From Gammaproteobacteria bacterium (GTDB lineage: Bacteria > Pseudomonadota > Gammaproteobacteria > Burkholderiales > Burkholderiaceae_C), in the NCBI GenBank assembly GCA_018828125.1, contig JAHJWB010000014.1, positions 124,001 to 188,000 of the forward strand: a DNA stretch of 64,000 nt. The letters run 5' to 3'. Of this stretch, positions 8,641 to 18,124 are shown in pieces. A model generated the notes under the pieces. It did no database searches. It was not told where the DNA came from and saw nothing but the letters and a program-made list of their open reading frames with translations. Every line of letters starts with the position of its first letter. The stretch's first letter is position 1. The position numbers and the translations under genes were made by a program.

Positions 8641-9377
8641 CCGCGTCGGCCACCGCGCTGTGGGCGGATTTGCGGCAAGTGACGGTGCAGTACGGCCGCG
8701 TGGTCGCCCTGTCGGACGTCACATTGCGGATTGCGCCCGGCGAACGCGTGGCGCTGGTGGGCGCCAACGGCAGCGGCAAAAGCACCTTGCTGCGCGTGTT
8801 GCACGGCCTGGCCGCGCACAACGGCAGCGCCCACGGGTCTGGCCTGCGGTGCGACGCCGCCCTTCGCCAGGCCATGCTGTTCCAGCGCCCGCACATGCTG
8901 CGCACCAGCGCGCAGAACAACGTGGCACTGGCGCTGTGGTTGCGGGGCACACGCTGGCGCGATGCGCGCATCACCGCACTGGCCGCATTGCAGCGCGTGG
9001 GGTTGCAAGACATTGCCGTGCAGAACGCGCGCACATTGTCGGGTGGGCAACAGCAGCGGGTGGCGCTTGCCCGCGCCTGGGCGTTGCGGCCCGACGTGCT
9101 GCTGCTGGACGAACCCACGGCCAGCCTCGACCCGCATGCCAAGCGCGAGGTCGAAGCGCTGATGGCCGACTTTGCCGCCAGCCACGGCGCAGCCGGGCCC
9201 GCGCACCCGGTGACCATGGTGTTCAGCAGCCACAACCTGGGCCAGGTCAAACGCCTGGCCAGCCGCGTGATTTACATGGAGCACGGCCGTGTGGTGGCCG
9301 ATCTGCCCGTGCACGACTTTTTCAATGGCCCCCTGCCCGAGGCCGCCCGCTTGTTTGTCAAAGGAGAACTGGTATGA
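8637..9377 (+). CDS. tupC: Tungstate-type ABC transporter ATP-binding protein
   Basis: ATPase that powers the Tup importer from the cytoplasmic face, 246 residues. Walker A is GANGSGKST near residue 42, the Q-loop is in AMLFQRPHM, the signature is LSGGQQQRVALARA, Walker B is DVLLLDEPTASLD, and the switch histidine lies in VFSSHNLGQ. There is no C-terminal TOBE/Mop domain, unlike ModC at 14614-15714. Its start overlaps the tupB stop (ATGA) and its last codons hold the AGGAG that serves tupA. Confidence 0.93.
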   Translation: MTASATALWADLRQVTVQYGRVVALSDVTLRIAPGERVALVGANGSGKSTLLRVLHGLAAHNGSAHGSGLRCDAALRQAMLFQRPHMLRTSAQNNVALALWLRGTRWRDARITALAALQRVGLQDIAVQNARTLSGGQQQRVALARAWALRPDVLLLDEPTASLDPHAKREVEALMADFAASHGAAGPAHPVTMVFSSHNLGQVKRLASRVIYMEHGRVVADLPVHDFFNGPLPEAARLFVKGELV

Positions 9378-10288
9378 CGAAAATTGCCCCCCGCGCTCCC
9401 CACTTCGTTGGGTCGTTGCCCCCTGAAGGGACCCCTTTTTCATCTTGGGGCGGCCCTGCGATGAAAAATTTCAAGCCTTTTAAGCCTCTAGCGCTTATCC
9501 ATAAAGCGCTGATAGCTACTATTTTGGTAGCGTCTGGCTCGGTGTTTGCCCAAAGCATCACCATGGCATCAACCACGTCCACCGAGCAATCGGGCCTTTT
9601 TTCGTACCTGCTTCCGGAGTTCAAGAAGGCCAGTGGCCTTGACCTGAAAGTGGTGGCGCTGGGCACTGGCCAGGCGCTGGACATGGCACGCCGTGGCGAC
9701 GCCGACGTGCTGTTTGTGCACGACCAGGTGGCTGAAGAAAAGTTTGTGGCCGAGGGCTGGGGTGTGAAGCGCTACCCCGTGATGTACAACGACTTCATCT
9801 TGATCGGTCCCAAAAACGACCCGGCAGGCACGAAAGGCAAGGACATCGTGCAGGCCCTGCAGAAGCTGTCTGCTGCCAACGGCAACTTCATCTCGCGTGG
9901 CGACAAGAGCGGCACCCACGCGGCCGAGCTGCGCTACTGGAAGCTCGCCGGGGCCGATGCCGCCAAGGGCAGCGGTTACAAGGAATGCGGTTGTGGCATG
10001 GGCCCCGCGCTCAACATCGCGGCATCCAGTGGCGCCTACGCGCTGGCCGACCGCGGCACCTGGCTCAATTTCAAGAACCGCGCCGACCTGGCGGTGCTGG
10101 TGGAGGGCGACACCAAGCTCTTCAACCAATATGGCGTGATGGTGGTCAACCCCGCCAAGCATTCCCACGTCAAGGCGCAAGACGCGCAGAAGTTTGTGGA
10201 CTGGATCGTGTCGCCCGCCGGCCAGACCGCCATCGCAGCCTACAAGATTGGTGGCGAGCAGCTGTTCTTCCCTAACGCGGCGCCGTGA
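9374..10288 (+). CDS. tupA: Tungstate-binding periplasmic protein, TupA family
   Basis: Periplasmic oxyanion-binding protein delivering tungstate (or molybdate) to TupBC. Family motifs are ASTTSTEQSGLFSYLLPEF at the mature N-terminus, VVALGTGQALDMARRGDADVLFVHD and FISRGDKSGTHAAELRYW. Two starts are possible. ATG 9374 overlaps the tupC stop and has AGGAG seven bases upstream. ATG 9461 begins the apparent signal peptide (MKNFKPFKPLALIHKAL..., cleavage after SVFA) but lacks a good ribosome site. The 29-residue leader between them is encoded by a family 2 repeat, and the signal-peptide core by a family 1 repeat. I therefore give 9374 as the start by translation signal, with processing after residue ~59. 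Confidence 0.85.
   Translation: MTKIAPRAPHFVGSLPPEGTPFSSWGGPAMKNFKPFKPLALIHKALIATILVASGSVFAQSITMASTTSTEQSGLFSYLLPEFKKASGLDLKVVALGTGQALDMARRGDADVLFVHDQVAEEKFVAEGWGVKRYPVMYNDFILIGPKNDPAGTKGKDIVQALQKLSAANGNFISRGDKSGTHAAELRYWKLAGADAAKGSGYKECGCGMGPALNIAASSGAYALADRGTWLNFKNRADLAVLVEGDTKLFNQYGVMVVNPAKHSHVKAQDAQKFVDWIVSPAGQTAIAAYKIGGEQLFFPNAAP
9385..9459 (-). repeat. Dispersed repeat, family 2 type, at the start of tupA
   Basis: Read on the minus strand it contains CAGGGGGCAACGACCCA followed by CGAAGTGGGGAGCG and a G-run. The same order, with few changes, occurs at about 58390-58436 inside mdtB. Its plus-strand right part (cttggggcggccctgcg) looks like repeat DNA I recall from Comamonadaceae. It is translated as the leader between the two possible tupA starts. 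Confidence 0.6.
9484..9530 (+). repeat. Family 1 repeat encoding the TupA signal-peptide core
   Basis: GCCTCTAGCGCTTATCCATA then AAGCGCTGATAGCTACTATT and TTGGTAG match the dxs-leader copy over the whole core (AGCGCTTATCCA, AAGCGCT, TAGCTA). In this frame it encodes the positively charged and hydrophobic part of the signal peptide (PLALIHKALIATILVA). Confidence 0.85.
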
Positions 10289-10291
10289 GCC

Positions 10292-11134
10292 ATGACCAAC
10301 GCCACCATTGCCAACCCGAGGACGGGGTTCGCGGCGGTCACGGCATTGGCGGCGGCGTTGAGCGGTTGTGCCTCCGCGCCCAGCGGGGCGCCTGTGGCTA
10401 ACGCTTTACTCGTCCAGGTGTACGCCGCAGGCAGCCTGCGCGAGGCCCTGACTGACATCGCGCGTACCCATGAGGCACGCACAGGCCAAAAGCTTGTGCT
10501 GACTTTTGGCGCATCGGGCTTGCTGCGTGACCGCATTGAAAAGGGCGAACCCGCGCAGGTTTTTGCCTCAGCCGACATGGACCACCCGCAGCGCCTGTCG
10601 GCGCGTGGCGGCTGGCAGGCGCCCACCGTGTTCACGCGCAATGCGCTGTGCGCGCTGACCAGCGAGCAGGTCAACGCGACCCCCGACACCCTGCTGGCCA
10701 CCCTGCTGCGCAGCGATGTGCGGGTGGGCACCTCTACTCCCAGAGCCGATCCCTCAGGCGACTACGCCTGGGCGATGTTTCGCAAGGCCGACGCCGTGCA
10801 GGCGGGCGCTTATGCGCAGCTGGACGCAAAGGCCCTCCAACTGACGGGCGGGGCTGACTCTCCCAAACCTCCGGCAGGCCAGGGCACCTACGCCTGGGTC
10901 ATGGACCAGCGCCAGGCCGATGTGTTCTTGACCTACTGCACCAACGCCGTCGCTGCGCAGGCCGAGGTGCCCCGTTTGCGCGTGGTGCAGTTGCCCGCAT
11001 CGTTGCAAGTGGGCGCAGCCTACGGGTTGACGGTGCGCACCGGTGCACCTGCTGCCGCGCAGGCGTTTGCCCGGGCATTGCAGGAGCCCGCAGCGCAAGC
11101 GGTGTTGCAGCGTCTGGGGTTTGGAGCGCCCTGA
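10292..11134 (+). CDS. ModA-like substrate-binding lipoprotein, no permease of its own
   Basis: Probable oxyanion-binding protein, 280 residues, family of ModA/extracellular molybdate-binding proteins. The mature part has the usual opening (LLVQVYAAGSLREALTDIAR), LTFGASGLLRDRIEKGEPAQVFASADMDHPQRL, and the closing APAAAQAFARALQEPAAQAVLQRLGF. The N-terminal hydrophobic stretch ends in ALSGC, a lipobox, so it is probably a membrane-anchored lipoprotein. It sits 3 bp after tupA in the same operon. A separate modABC set lies at 14614-17177, so this protein may offer TupBC a second ligand range; that is inference. Confidence 0.8.
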   Translation: MTNATIANPRTGFAAVTALAAALSGCASAPSGAPVANALLVQVYAAGSLREALTDIARTHEARTGQKLVLTFGASGLLRDRIEKGEPAQVFASADMDHPQRLSARGGWQAPTVFTRNALCALTSEQVNATPDTLLATLLRSDVRVGTSTPRADPSGDYAWAMFRKADAVQAGAYAQLDAKALQLTGGADSPKPPAGQGTYAWVMDQRQADVFLTYCTNAVAAQAEVPRLRVVQLPASLQVGAAYGLTVRTGAPAAAQAFARALQEPAAQAVLQRLGFGAP

Positions 11135-11218
11135 GCGAAAGCAGATGCAGGCCAGCCCATGCCCACTGTCGGTCGGGGTGGCCAAGGGTCTAGGTTGACT
11201 GGAACGAAAAGTACGGGC

Positions 11219-11602
11219 TCAGGTCTGCGCGCGCGCTTCGTCTTGCAACAGCACCAGCAAGATGGCCGCCATCGGCAGGTTCTTGGTCAGCGGACCCAGG
11301 GGGTGCAGCCACGAAGCTGGGTCAACGAAGGTGGCCAGAAAGGTCGTCACCGCCATCAGTGCCAATGCGGCCCAGTAGACGGTGCGGCCGGGCCGCCACG
11401 CCATCCACAGTCCCAGCACGGCGTTGGCTGCGGCGCCGCCGAGGATGAGGGCGGTGGCCAAGTGCAGGTCGCTCCAGGCGGCGGGCAGGCTGACCAGCAA
11501 GTCGCGGCTTTGCCCGCGCAACTCCACCACGCTGACGATGGCGGTGGCCAGCCAGACAAACACCAGGCTCAAGCGCAGCAACTGACGGGCGGCGGGGTTC
11601 AT
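11219..11602 (-). CDS. DoxX-like small membrane protein
   Basis: 127 residues with four hydrophobic segments (about 8-28, 46-66, 75-93 and 103-120). Charged and conserved-looking residues sit at the edges, such as FVWLATAIVSVVELRGQSRDLL and FVDPASWLHPLGPLTKNLPM. This pattern matches the DoxX-like family (PF13781 type), which is often paired with or fused to NAD(P)-binding reductases. Here the upstream neighbour on the same strand is the reductase at 11646-12776, 43 bp away, so they are probably one operon. The function of the family is not established. Confidence 0.7.
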   Translation of the reverse strand: MNPAARQLLRLSLVFVWLATAIVSVVELRGQSRDLLVSLPAAWSDLHLATALILGGAAANAVLGLWMAWRPGRTVYWAALALMAVTTFLATFVDPASWLHPLGPLTKNLPMAAILLVLLQDEARAQT

Positions 11603-11645
11603 GGCATTGGGGAATGTGTCGTTGGAAGAGGTATGGTCGGCTGCA

Positions 11646-12776
11646 TCACAAGGCTTCCTCCAGCGTATCCGTCACCATGCCCCATCGCGCGAACTCGGGT
11701 GCAAACGCCTCCAAGGGCAGCTGGCTGGTGCTGGTGTGCGCACCGATGGGCAAAGCCTGCCCGGCGGCCAGCCGCCGCGCCAGCAAGACTGCGGCCATGC
11801 AGGGGATTTCGGGGCCGTGGTCGTGGTCGGCCGCTATGTGCCAGGCGAGGTGCCGGGGCTGGCCCTGCGCATCGGTGCCGGCGACGCGCACCACCATTCC
11901 TCCCAGCGCTGTGCCCATGAAGTCCAGCGCGCCACCCGTGTGGTGCATCAGCGCCGCCAGCTTTTCAGGGTGCGGCAACACGCCCCAATGGCGCAGTGCG
12001 GCGATGGCCGCAAAGATGCGCTGTGCCAGCCCCACCTCCAGCGCCGCGCGAAAGATCACGCGGTCGCGGGCGCGGTAGTGGGCGGGAAACAGCTCCAGAT
12101 CGGGGATGTCGCACACCGCGCCCCACCGGGGCCGCAGCCGGTGGAAGTGCACCCTGGTGGGCTGCGCCCAGCCCCGTTGTGGCTGCCAGCGGCCCGCTTG
12201 CCACACGTCGATCGGCAGACCGCAGTAGCTCAGCACGGCTGCCAGGGTGGCCTGTCCGCGGGGCGCGCGTTGTGCAGGTGCAATGCACGTGTCGACGCTG
12301 TCGATGTGTTGCCATCCTGCGCACAGGTGGTCCACCACAGCGGACGACAGTGCGGGCACCGTGCTGGCACCGGTGATGGCCGTGCGTTGTGCGGCCTCGA
12401 AATGCGCATGCATGGCAGCCGGAAAATCGCACACGAAGCGGCGGCCATCGGCCAGGTCGATGTAGTGCGCACCGGCTTCGGCGGCCGCCTGTGCCACACC
12501 ATAGGCCTGCGCCTGAAACGGCCCCGCCGTGTGAATGACCAGCCCCACGCCCAGCGCGCGCAGCCGGTCTGCCAAGCCCGGCGCTTGGTGGTCCAGTGCA
12601 ACGCCTTGTGCGCCGTGGTGCAGTGTGGCCGCCAGCGCCTGGGCGCGGCCAGCATCGCGGCCCGCCACCAGCAGCGCAATGTTGTGGTGGCTGGTCGGGT
12701 CGCCCGCCAGGCCGCGGCAGATGCGGGTGCCAAAGTTGCCATAGCCACCGAGGACCAGTGTTTTGAGTGCAGTCAC
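11646..12776 (-). CDS. Saccharopine dehydrogenase-like NAD(P)-binding protein
   Basis: Cytoplasmic oxidoreductase-like protein of 376 residues, starting at GTG 12776. The longer open frame upstream is proline/arginine-rich and overlaps the EAL gene, so it is rejected. The N-terminus is a Rossmann fold (TLVLGGYGNFGTRICRGLA), followed by VAGRDAGRAQALA, LVIHTAGPFQAQAYGVAQAAAEAGAHYIDLAD and FVCDFPAAM. These are typical of saccharopine dehydrogenase-like proteins of unknown substrate, not of true lysine-pathway enzymes. It lies 28 bp after the EAL gene and is followed by the DoxX-like gene. Confidence 0.8.
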   Translation of the reverse strand: MTALKTLVLGGYGNFGTRICRGLAGDPTSHHNIALLVAGRDAGRAQALAATLHHGAQGVALDHQAPGLADRLRALGVGLVIHTAGPFQAQAYGVAQAAAEAGAHYIDLADGRRFVCDFPAAMHAHFEAAQRTAITGASTVPALSSAVVDHLCAGWQHIDSVDTCIAPAQRAPRGQATLAAVLSYCGLPIDVWQAGRWQPQRGWAQPTRVHFHRLRPRWGAVCDIPDLELFPAHYRARDRVIFRAALEVGLAQRIFAAIAALRHWGVLPHPEKLAALMHHTGGALDFMGTALGGMVVRVAGTDAQGQPRHLAWHIAADHDHGPEIPCMAAVLLARRLAAGQALPIGAHTSTSQLPLEAFAPEFARWGMVTDTLEEAL

Positions 12777-12804
12777 GAACGTGGGCGGATGGGTGGTGTT
12801 GGGG

Positions 12805-14508
12805 TCAGGCTCTGGGCGCCCAGGGCACGGGGGGCAGGGCGGGGGCATGTGCAGCGTAGCGGGCCTGTACTGTGCGGGGCGCGTGCAGGGTGGCCTGCAA
12901 CGCCGCGCGTTGGGCGGGCATCTGCGTGCGGTGCCATTCCGGCACCGCGTGGGCTGGCATGGGTCGGCTGAACACATAGCCCTGAATGCTGTGCAGCCCC
13001 ACAGAGGCCAGTGTCTGCAGCTCTTCGACTGTCTCCACGCCCTCTACCACCACCGAGAGACCAAACTCCTGCGCCAGCGCCGCCACGTGCCGCAGCAGCG
13101 ACTGCCGACGCCGGTCTTGTGCAAGCTGGCGCACAAACAGGCGGTCGCACTTGATGCCCGCAATTGGAAGATCAGCCAGCATGCCCAGCGATGAATACCC
13201 TGCACCAAAGTCATCCATCAGCACGGCCACGCCCATGGCGCTCAGGTCGTGGATGGCGGCCACCATCTGCGAGCCCAGCGCAATGATGGCGTGCTCCGTC
13301 ATCTCCAGCTTCAGCGTGCGGGCGGGCAGCGCTCGCTGGGCCAGCTCGTCGCGCAGCCACGGCGCGAAGTGGTCGTCCAGCAGCGTGACGGGCGCCACGT
13401 TCACGCTGATCGACGCGTCATGCAAGCCCGCGGTTTTCCAGGCTTGGACGCAGTCGAGTGCGTTGCGCAAAATCATGCGGTCGACCTGCGGGGTCTTGCC
13501 CTGCAGTTCGCACACCAGCAAAAAGGTTTCCGGGTTGATGTCGCCGAGGGTTTTGTCCGTGAGGCGCAGCAGCGCCTCAAACTGCACGCCGCGCTGTTGA
13601 AAATCGACAATGGGCTGAAAGTGCAGCGTCAGGCGATCCGGCTGCAACAGCGTGTGCAGGTGGTCGGCAATGAGGGACAGCTCCATATCGCGCTCGGCGT
13701 TCTGCGACATGTTCGACACCCGCATCATCGACAACCCCCGGCGCAGCAACTGCTGGCGGCCAGCGTCCCAGCGCATGTTGCTCAGTTGTTCAAGGGAGAC
13801 CGCGATCGCAAACACCAGCACGATAGCCAGCAGGGCGATCCCGTCCGATTCGCCGCTGGGGTCGCCCAGGTGCAGGGGAAAGGTGTTGACCAGCAGCCAG
13901 TGCAACAACAGGATGGCGGCGCCACACAGAAGCTTGTCTTGCCAGGACTGGTGCCTGAAATGCGGTGTGAGCACGCTGAGTTTGGCTGAGCGGTGGCGCA
14001 CCGAGGTATAGGTGGCAAGGCCCACCGCCGTGGCCATCGACAACACGATGGCCAGCCAGTTCACTTGCGCAAAGCTGTGCACGTGGCCGCGTGTGATCGT
14101 GAAGTGCGCGGCCAGCATGCCCGCGGCCAGCCACACCCCGGCAAACACAATGCGCCGCTTGCTGGCGCTGGTGCTGAGCGTCGGAATGGTGAAACGCGCG
14201 CTGATGGCCATGATCAGCAGGCCGCTGAGCGCTGGCACCAACTCCAGCACATGGTGCGCCAGCTCGGCATACATGAAGAGGCCCACCACATCCATCGCCC
14301 ACACAATGCAGCCAATGCACAGCGCCGCATGCGAAGCGCTGATGCGCCGACTGGACGGGTCAACCGAGTACGCCGTGTGTTCAACCTGCTGCTGGCACAC
14401 ATGCACCACCAACGAGGCGAACAGCCAGAACAACAGACTCTGAAGCAGTGGCGGGAACGCCACTCCAAACGCCTGTGTGGCGTCATGCCAGATTGAAACC
14501 ATGTCCAC
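12805..14508 (-). CDS. Membrane EAL-domain protein, probable c-di-GMP phosphodiesterase
   Basis: 567 residues. The first ~240 form about seven hydrophobic segments with a weak likeness to MHYT sensors (CIVWAMDVVGLFMYAEL). The EAL domain spans about residues 280-530. It has FQPIVD, FEALLRL, the metal and substrate residues in VNVAP and LEMTEHA, DDFGAGYSSLG, IKCDRLFV, VEGVET, and the closing QGYVFSRP. All key residues of an active EAL phosphodiesterase appear present, so hydrolysis of c-di-GMP to pGpG is likely. There is no GGDEF domain. The tail after residue 540 is low-complexity and alanine/proline-rich. The sensed signal is unknown. Confidence 0.88.
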   Translation of the reverse strand: MDMVSIWHDATQAFGVAFPPLLQSLLFWLFASLVVHVCQQQVEHTAYSVDPSSRRISASHAALCIGCIVWAMDVVGLFMYAELAHHVLELVPALSGLLIMAISARFTIPTLSTSASKRRIVFAGVWLAAGMLAAHFTITRGHVHSFAQVNWLAIVLSMATAVGLATYTSVRHRSAKLSVLTPHFRHQSWQDKLLCGAAILLLHWLLVNTFPLHLGDPSGESDGIALLAIVLVFAIAVSLEQLSNMRWDAGRQQLLRRGLSMMRVSNMSQNAERDMELSLIADHLHTLLQPDRLTLHFQPIVDFQQRGVQFEALLRLTDKTLGDINPETFLLVCELQGKTPQVDRMILRNALDCVQAWKTAGLHDASISVNVAPVTLLDDHFAPWLRDELAQRALPARTLKLEMTEHAIIALGSQMVAAIHDLSAMGVAVLMDDFGAGYSSLGMLADLPIAGIKCDRLFVRQLAQDRRRQSLLRHVAALAQEFGLSVVVEGVETVEELQTLASVGLHSIQGYVFSRPMPAHAVPEWHRTQMPAQRAALQATLHAPRTVQARYAAHAPALPPVPWAPRA

Positions 14509-14613
14509 ACACTCCCGCCCTTGTTTTGGCGGTGATCATACGGCCGAAGGGTGGCGCGTTTTCTTACAAAAGGATATGCGGGCCCTGCGCTGCAAACGCG
14601 CTCAAACGGCCAT

Positions 14614-15714
14614 TCAGTTCACGACGGCAATGCCTTTGACCTGCGCGAAAACCGGCTTGCCAGGGGCGAGCCCCAGCGCCTGGGCGGAGCGCTGGGTCAC
14701 CCGCGCCAGCAGCCGCGTGGCCCCCGCATCCAGTGCCACCATCAGCTGGCCGGGGCTGTCTTCGCCAAGTGCCGCCACCGTGGCGGGCAAGACGTTGAGG
14801 ATGCTGCTGTCGCTGGGGGCTGTCAGTGCCAGACTGACGTCTCGGGCCTGTACCCGCAGCCGAATGGTTTCGCCCGCCGTGCGCGCCGTGGGGCTGACCA
14901 GCAACAGCTGCCCGCCACCGAACGTGACGGTGGTGATGTGGTCCAGCGCATCGTGCTGCTGCACCGTGCCGTCAATCACCGTGGCGGCGGTGTCGCCGTG
15001 GGCTAGGGGCAGGTCCAGGCGCACGATCAATGCATCGGTGCGTCCTTGGGCCAGCACGCGGCCTTCCTGCATCAACACCATGTGCTCGGCCAATCGCGCC
15101 ACTTCATCAATGGCATGGCTGACGTAGAGCACGGGGATGTCCAGGCTGCGGTGCAGCCGCTCCAGGTAGGGCAGTACCTCGGCCTTGCGTTGGGCGTCCA
15201 GCGCTGCCAGGGGCTCGTCCATCAGCAGCAGACGGGGGCTCGTGGCCAGTGCGCGGGCCATGGCCACACGCTGGCGTTCACCGCCCGACAGGGCTTCTGT
15301 TTTGCGGTCCATCAGGTGGCCGATGCCCAGCAACTCCACCGCTTGCTCCAGCGCCACCGTGCGGCGAGCGGGGGGCGTGCGCTTCAGACCGTAGTCAATA
15401 TTGCCGCGCACGCTCAGGTGATCAAACAGGCTGGCCTCCTGAAACACGTAGCCCAGCGCGCGTTCGTGTGGGGCGCGCCAGATGCGCTGCGCGTCGTCCT
15501 GCCATACGTCTCCGTTGACCAGCACGCGCCCGGGTTGCGCGCGTTCCAGCCCCGCAATGGCGCGCAAGCATGTGGTTTTGCCGCAGCCCGAGGGCCCAAA
15601 CAATGCGATCACACCACGCCCGGGCAATTGCAGGTCGACGTTCAGCGTGAAGCCCGGGCGCGCAACGACCAGTTGCGCGGTGATGTGTGCCTGGGAGGTG
15701 CCTGGGGCCATCAC
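14614..15714 (-). CDS. modC: Molybdate ABC transporter ATP-binding protein
   Basis: ATPase of the high-affinity molybdate importer, 366 residues. Walker A is [10 protein letters not shown], the signature is [15 protein letters not shown], Walker B is [13 protein letters not shown], and the switch histidine is in YVSHAIDE. Residues about 295-360 form a Mop/TOBE domain ([14 protein letters not shown]...[10 protein letters not shown]...), which binds molybdate and marks ModC against generic ATPases. The start overlaps the modB stop (ATGA). It is the last gene of modABC and is followed after 105 bp by the EAL gene. Confidence 0.96.
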   Translation of the reverse strand: MMAPGTSQAHITAQLVVARPGFTLNVDLQLPGRGVIALFGPSGCGKTTCLRAIAGLERAQPGRVLVNGDVWQDDAQRIWRAPHERALGYVFQEASLFDHLSVRGNIDYGLKRTPPARRTVALEQAVELLGIGHLMDRKTEALSGGERQRVAMARALATSPRLLLMDEPLAALDAQRKAEVLPYLERLHRSLDIPVLYVSHAIDEVARLAEHMVLMQEGRVLAQGRTDALIVRLDLPLAHGDTAATVIDGTVQQHDALDHITTVTFGGGQLLLVSPTARTAGETIRLRVQARDVSLALTAPSDSSILNVLPATVAALGEDSPGQLMVALDAGATRLLARVTQRSAQALGLAPGKPVFAQVKGIAVVN

Positions 15715-16394
15715 TGCACCATCGACGGCACTTTGCGGCGGCTGAGGTTCAGGCCCAGCAGCACAACAAACGAAAACACCACCATGCCGCCGGCCAGCAA
15801 GTGCGCTTGTGTGTATTCCAGCGCCTCCACATGGTCATAGATCTGCACCGACACCACACGCGTCACACCGGGGATGTTGCCGCCCAGCATGAGCACCACG
15901 CCAAACTCTCCCACCGTGTGCGCAAAGCTCAGGATGGCGGCGGTGATGAAGCCCGGGCGGGCCAGCGGCAGTGCCACGGTAAAGAAGCGGTCCAGCGGTC
16001 CGGCCCCCAATGTGGCCGCCGCTTCGAGCGGGCGTCGGCCGATGGCTTCAAACGCGTGTTGCAGCGGTTGCACCGCGAAGGGCAGCGAATAGATCAGCGA
16101 GCCCACCACCAGCCCCCAGAACGTGAACGGCAGCGTGCCCAGCCCCAGCCACTGCGTGAACTGCCCCAGCGGCCCGTGGGGACCCATGGTGACCAGCAGG
16201 TAAAAGCCGATCACCGTGGGCGGCAGCACCAGCGGCAACGCCACCACGGCCGACACCGGCCCGCGCCAGCGTGAAGGCGTGTGCGCCAGCCACCAGGCCA
16301 GCGGCGTGCACAGCACCAGCAACAGCACCATGGTGGTGCCAGCCAGCCGCAGCGTAAGGCCAATGGCAGCAAGATCGGCGCTGGAGAAAGGCAT
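15711..16394 (-). CDS. modB: Molybdate ABC transporter permease
   Basis: Inner-membrane permease, 227 residues with five hydrophobic segments. Family marks are [37 protein letters not shown], and the ATPase-contact loop [25 protein letters not shown]...[21 protein letters not shown]. It lies 21 bp after modA and overlaps modC by 4 bp. Confidence 0.96.
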   Translation of the reverse strand: MPFSSADLAAIGLTLRLAGTTMVLLLVLCTPLAWWLAHTPSRWRGPVSAVVALPLVLPPTVIGFYLLVTMGPHGPLGQFTQWLGLGTLPFTFWGLVVGSLIYSLPFAVQPLQHAFEAIGRRPLEAAATLGAGPLDRFFTVALPLARPGFITAAILSFAHTVGEFGVVLMLGGNIPGVTRVVSVQIYDHVEALEYTQAHLLAGGMVVFSFVVLLGLNLSRRKVPSMVQ

Positions 16395-16415
16395 GGCGTA
16401 GGTCTGCAGTTGCGG

Positions 16416-17218
<803 letters not shown>

Positions 17219-17248
17219 AGAGTATAGGCAGGTTGTGGGCGGCTGCCT

Positions 17249-17479
17249 TTACCCCGCGCGCGCCGTGAAGCGCGCCACGATCTTGCGCGCCAGCGGCGCC
17301 GCCACCATCACCGCCGGAAACGCGAACAGCCATCCCGTGAGCCAGGCGCCTGTCCAAAGGCCCAGAAACTCCTGAGGCGCCGGCAGCGTCCGAAAAGTGG
17401 AGATTCCCGACACCAGCAGGGACATCCATCCCGACAGGATGAAGCTGAACAGCACGGGGCCGTAGCGGGCCGGGATCAT
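17249..17479 (-). CDS. DUF2798 small membrane protein
   Basis: 76 residues, starting MIPARYGPVLFSF at ATG 17479. It has two hydrophobic helices (about 6-30 and 42-64), SGWMSLLVSGISTFRT in the first, and ends ARKIVARFTARAG. This matches the DUF2798 family of two-helix membrane proteins of unknown function. Its ATG overlaps the stop of the flavodoxin gene by four bases (ATGA), so it is the last gene of that operon. Confidence 0.8.
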   Translation of the reverse strand: MIPARYGPVLFSFILSGWMSLLVSGISTFRTLPAPQEFLGLWTGAWLTGWLFAFPAVMVAAPLARKIVARFTARAG

Positions 17480-18075
17480 GCGGCGACCTCTGCGACTGGC
17501 TGGTGCGCGCCCACATCGGCCCACCGCTGCAGGGTCTCTGCAAAATGCCGGCCGAACATCCGCGCAGTCTTGACATCCCCCGGCACAAACGCGTTGGCAG
17601 GCGCCCCGTGGCCTGCCTGTGCCATCAGGCCTGACCAGGAACCGAGCCGGTTGGCCGCCTCGTCGTACGGCACACCGGCATGCTGCTCTGGCAGGATGGG
17701 GTTGCCTACCCACACCATGCCGTGCTGCATGGCAAACACAAACATCGACAGCAGCGTGGACTGCTTGTCGCCAGAGGGCAGCGACGACACGGTAAAGCCT
17801 GCCGCAAGCTTGTTCTTGAGCTGTTGCGTTTTCCACAGCCGCCCGGTGGCGTCCATGAAGGACTTGAACGGCCCCGACACCCCGCCCAGGTAGGTGGGCG
17901 AGCCGAGGATGAAGGCGTCGTAGCGCAGCAGATCATCGGGCGTGTGGGTCAGGTCTTCGGCCCGGATCCATTCGGCCTGGACGCCCGGGACACCCCGGGC
18001 ACCCTCCAGAATATGGGCGGCAATGTGCGCGGTGTGCCCGTGGGCACTGTGATAAATGATGGCGATGTTTTTCAT
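17476..18075 (-). CDS. Flavodoxin-fold NAD(P)H:quinone reductase, WrbA/NADPH-FMN reductase type
   Basis: 199 residues from ATG 18075 (MKNIAIIYHSAHGHTAHIA). The HSAHGHT loop binds FMN phosphate, as SxxGxT does in flavodoxins. YDAFILGSPTYLGGVSGPFKSFMDATG is the second FMN loop as in WrbA-like proteins, and HGMVWVGNPI follows. Likely role is two-electron reduction of quinones or other electrophiles in the cytoplasm. The promoter upstream of the preceding DUF2938 gene is of MerR type, and the neighbouring merR at 18704 probably controls this three-gene operon. Confidence 0.85.
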   Translation of the reverse strand: MKNIAIIYHSAHGHTAHIAAHILEGARGVPGVQAEWIRAEDLTHTPDDLLRYDAFILGSPTYLGGVSGPFKSFMDATGRLWKTQQLKNKLAAGFTVSSLPSGDKQSTLLSMFVFAMQHGMVWVGNPILPEQHAGVPYDEAANRLGSWSGLMAQAGHGAPANAFVPGDVKTARMFGRHFAETLQRWADVGAHQPVAEVAA

Positions 18076-18124
18076 GGCGTGATTTCCGTTGTGGTGATTT
18101 CTGAAGGCAAAGCGCAAAGAGACG

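Noticed and set aside
8567..9373. Upstream part of a 573-codon frame running into tupA
   Set aside because: It overlaps tupB and tupC in another frame and is Arg/Gly-rich; only the part from 9374 or 9461 is TupA-like.
12777..12977. N-terminal extension of the saccharopine dehydrogenase-like protein
   Set aside because: It is Pro/Cys/Arg-rich, overlaps the EAL gene, and the Rossmann fold starts just after GTG 12776.
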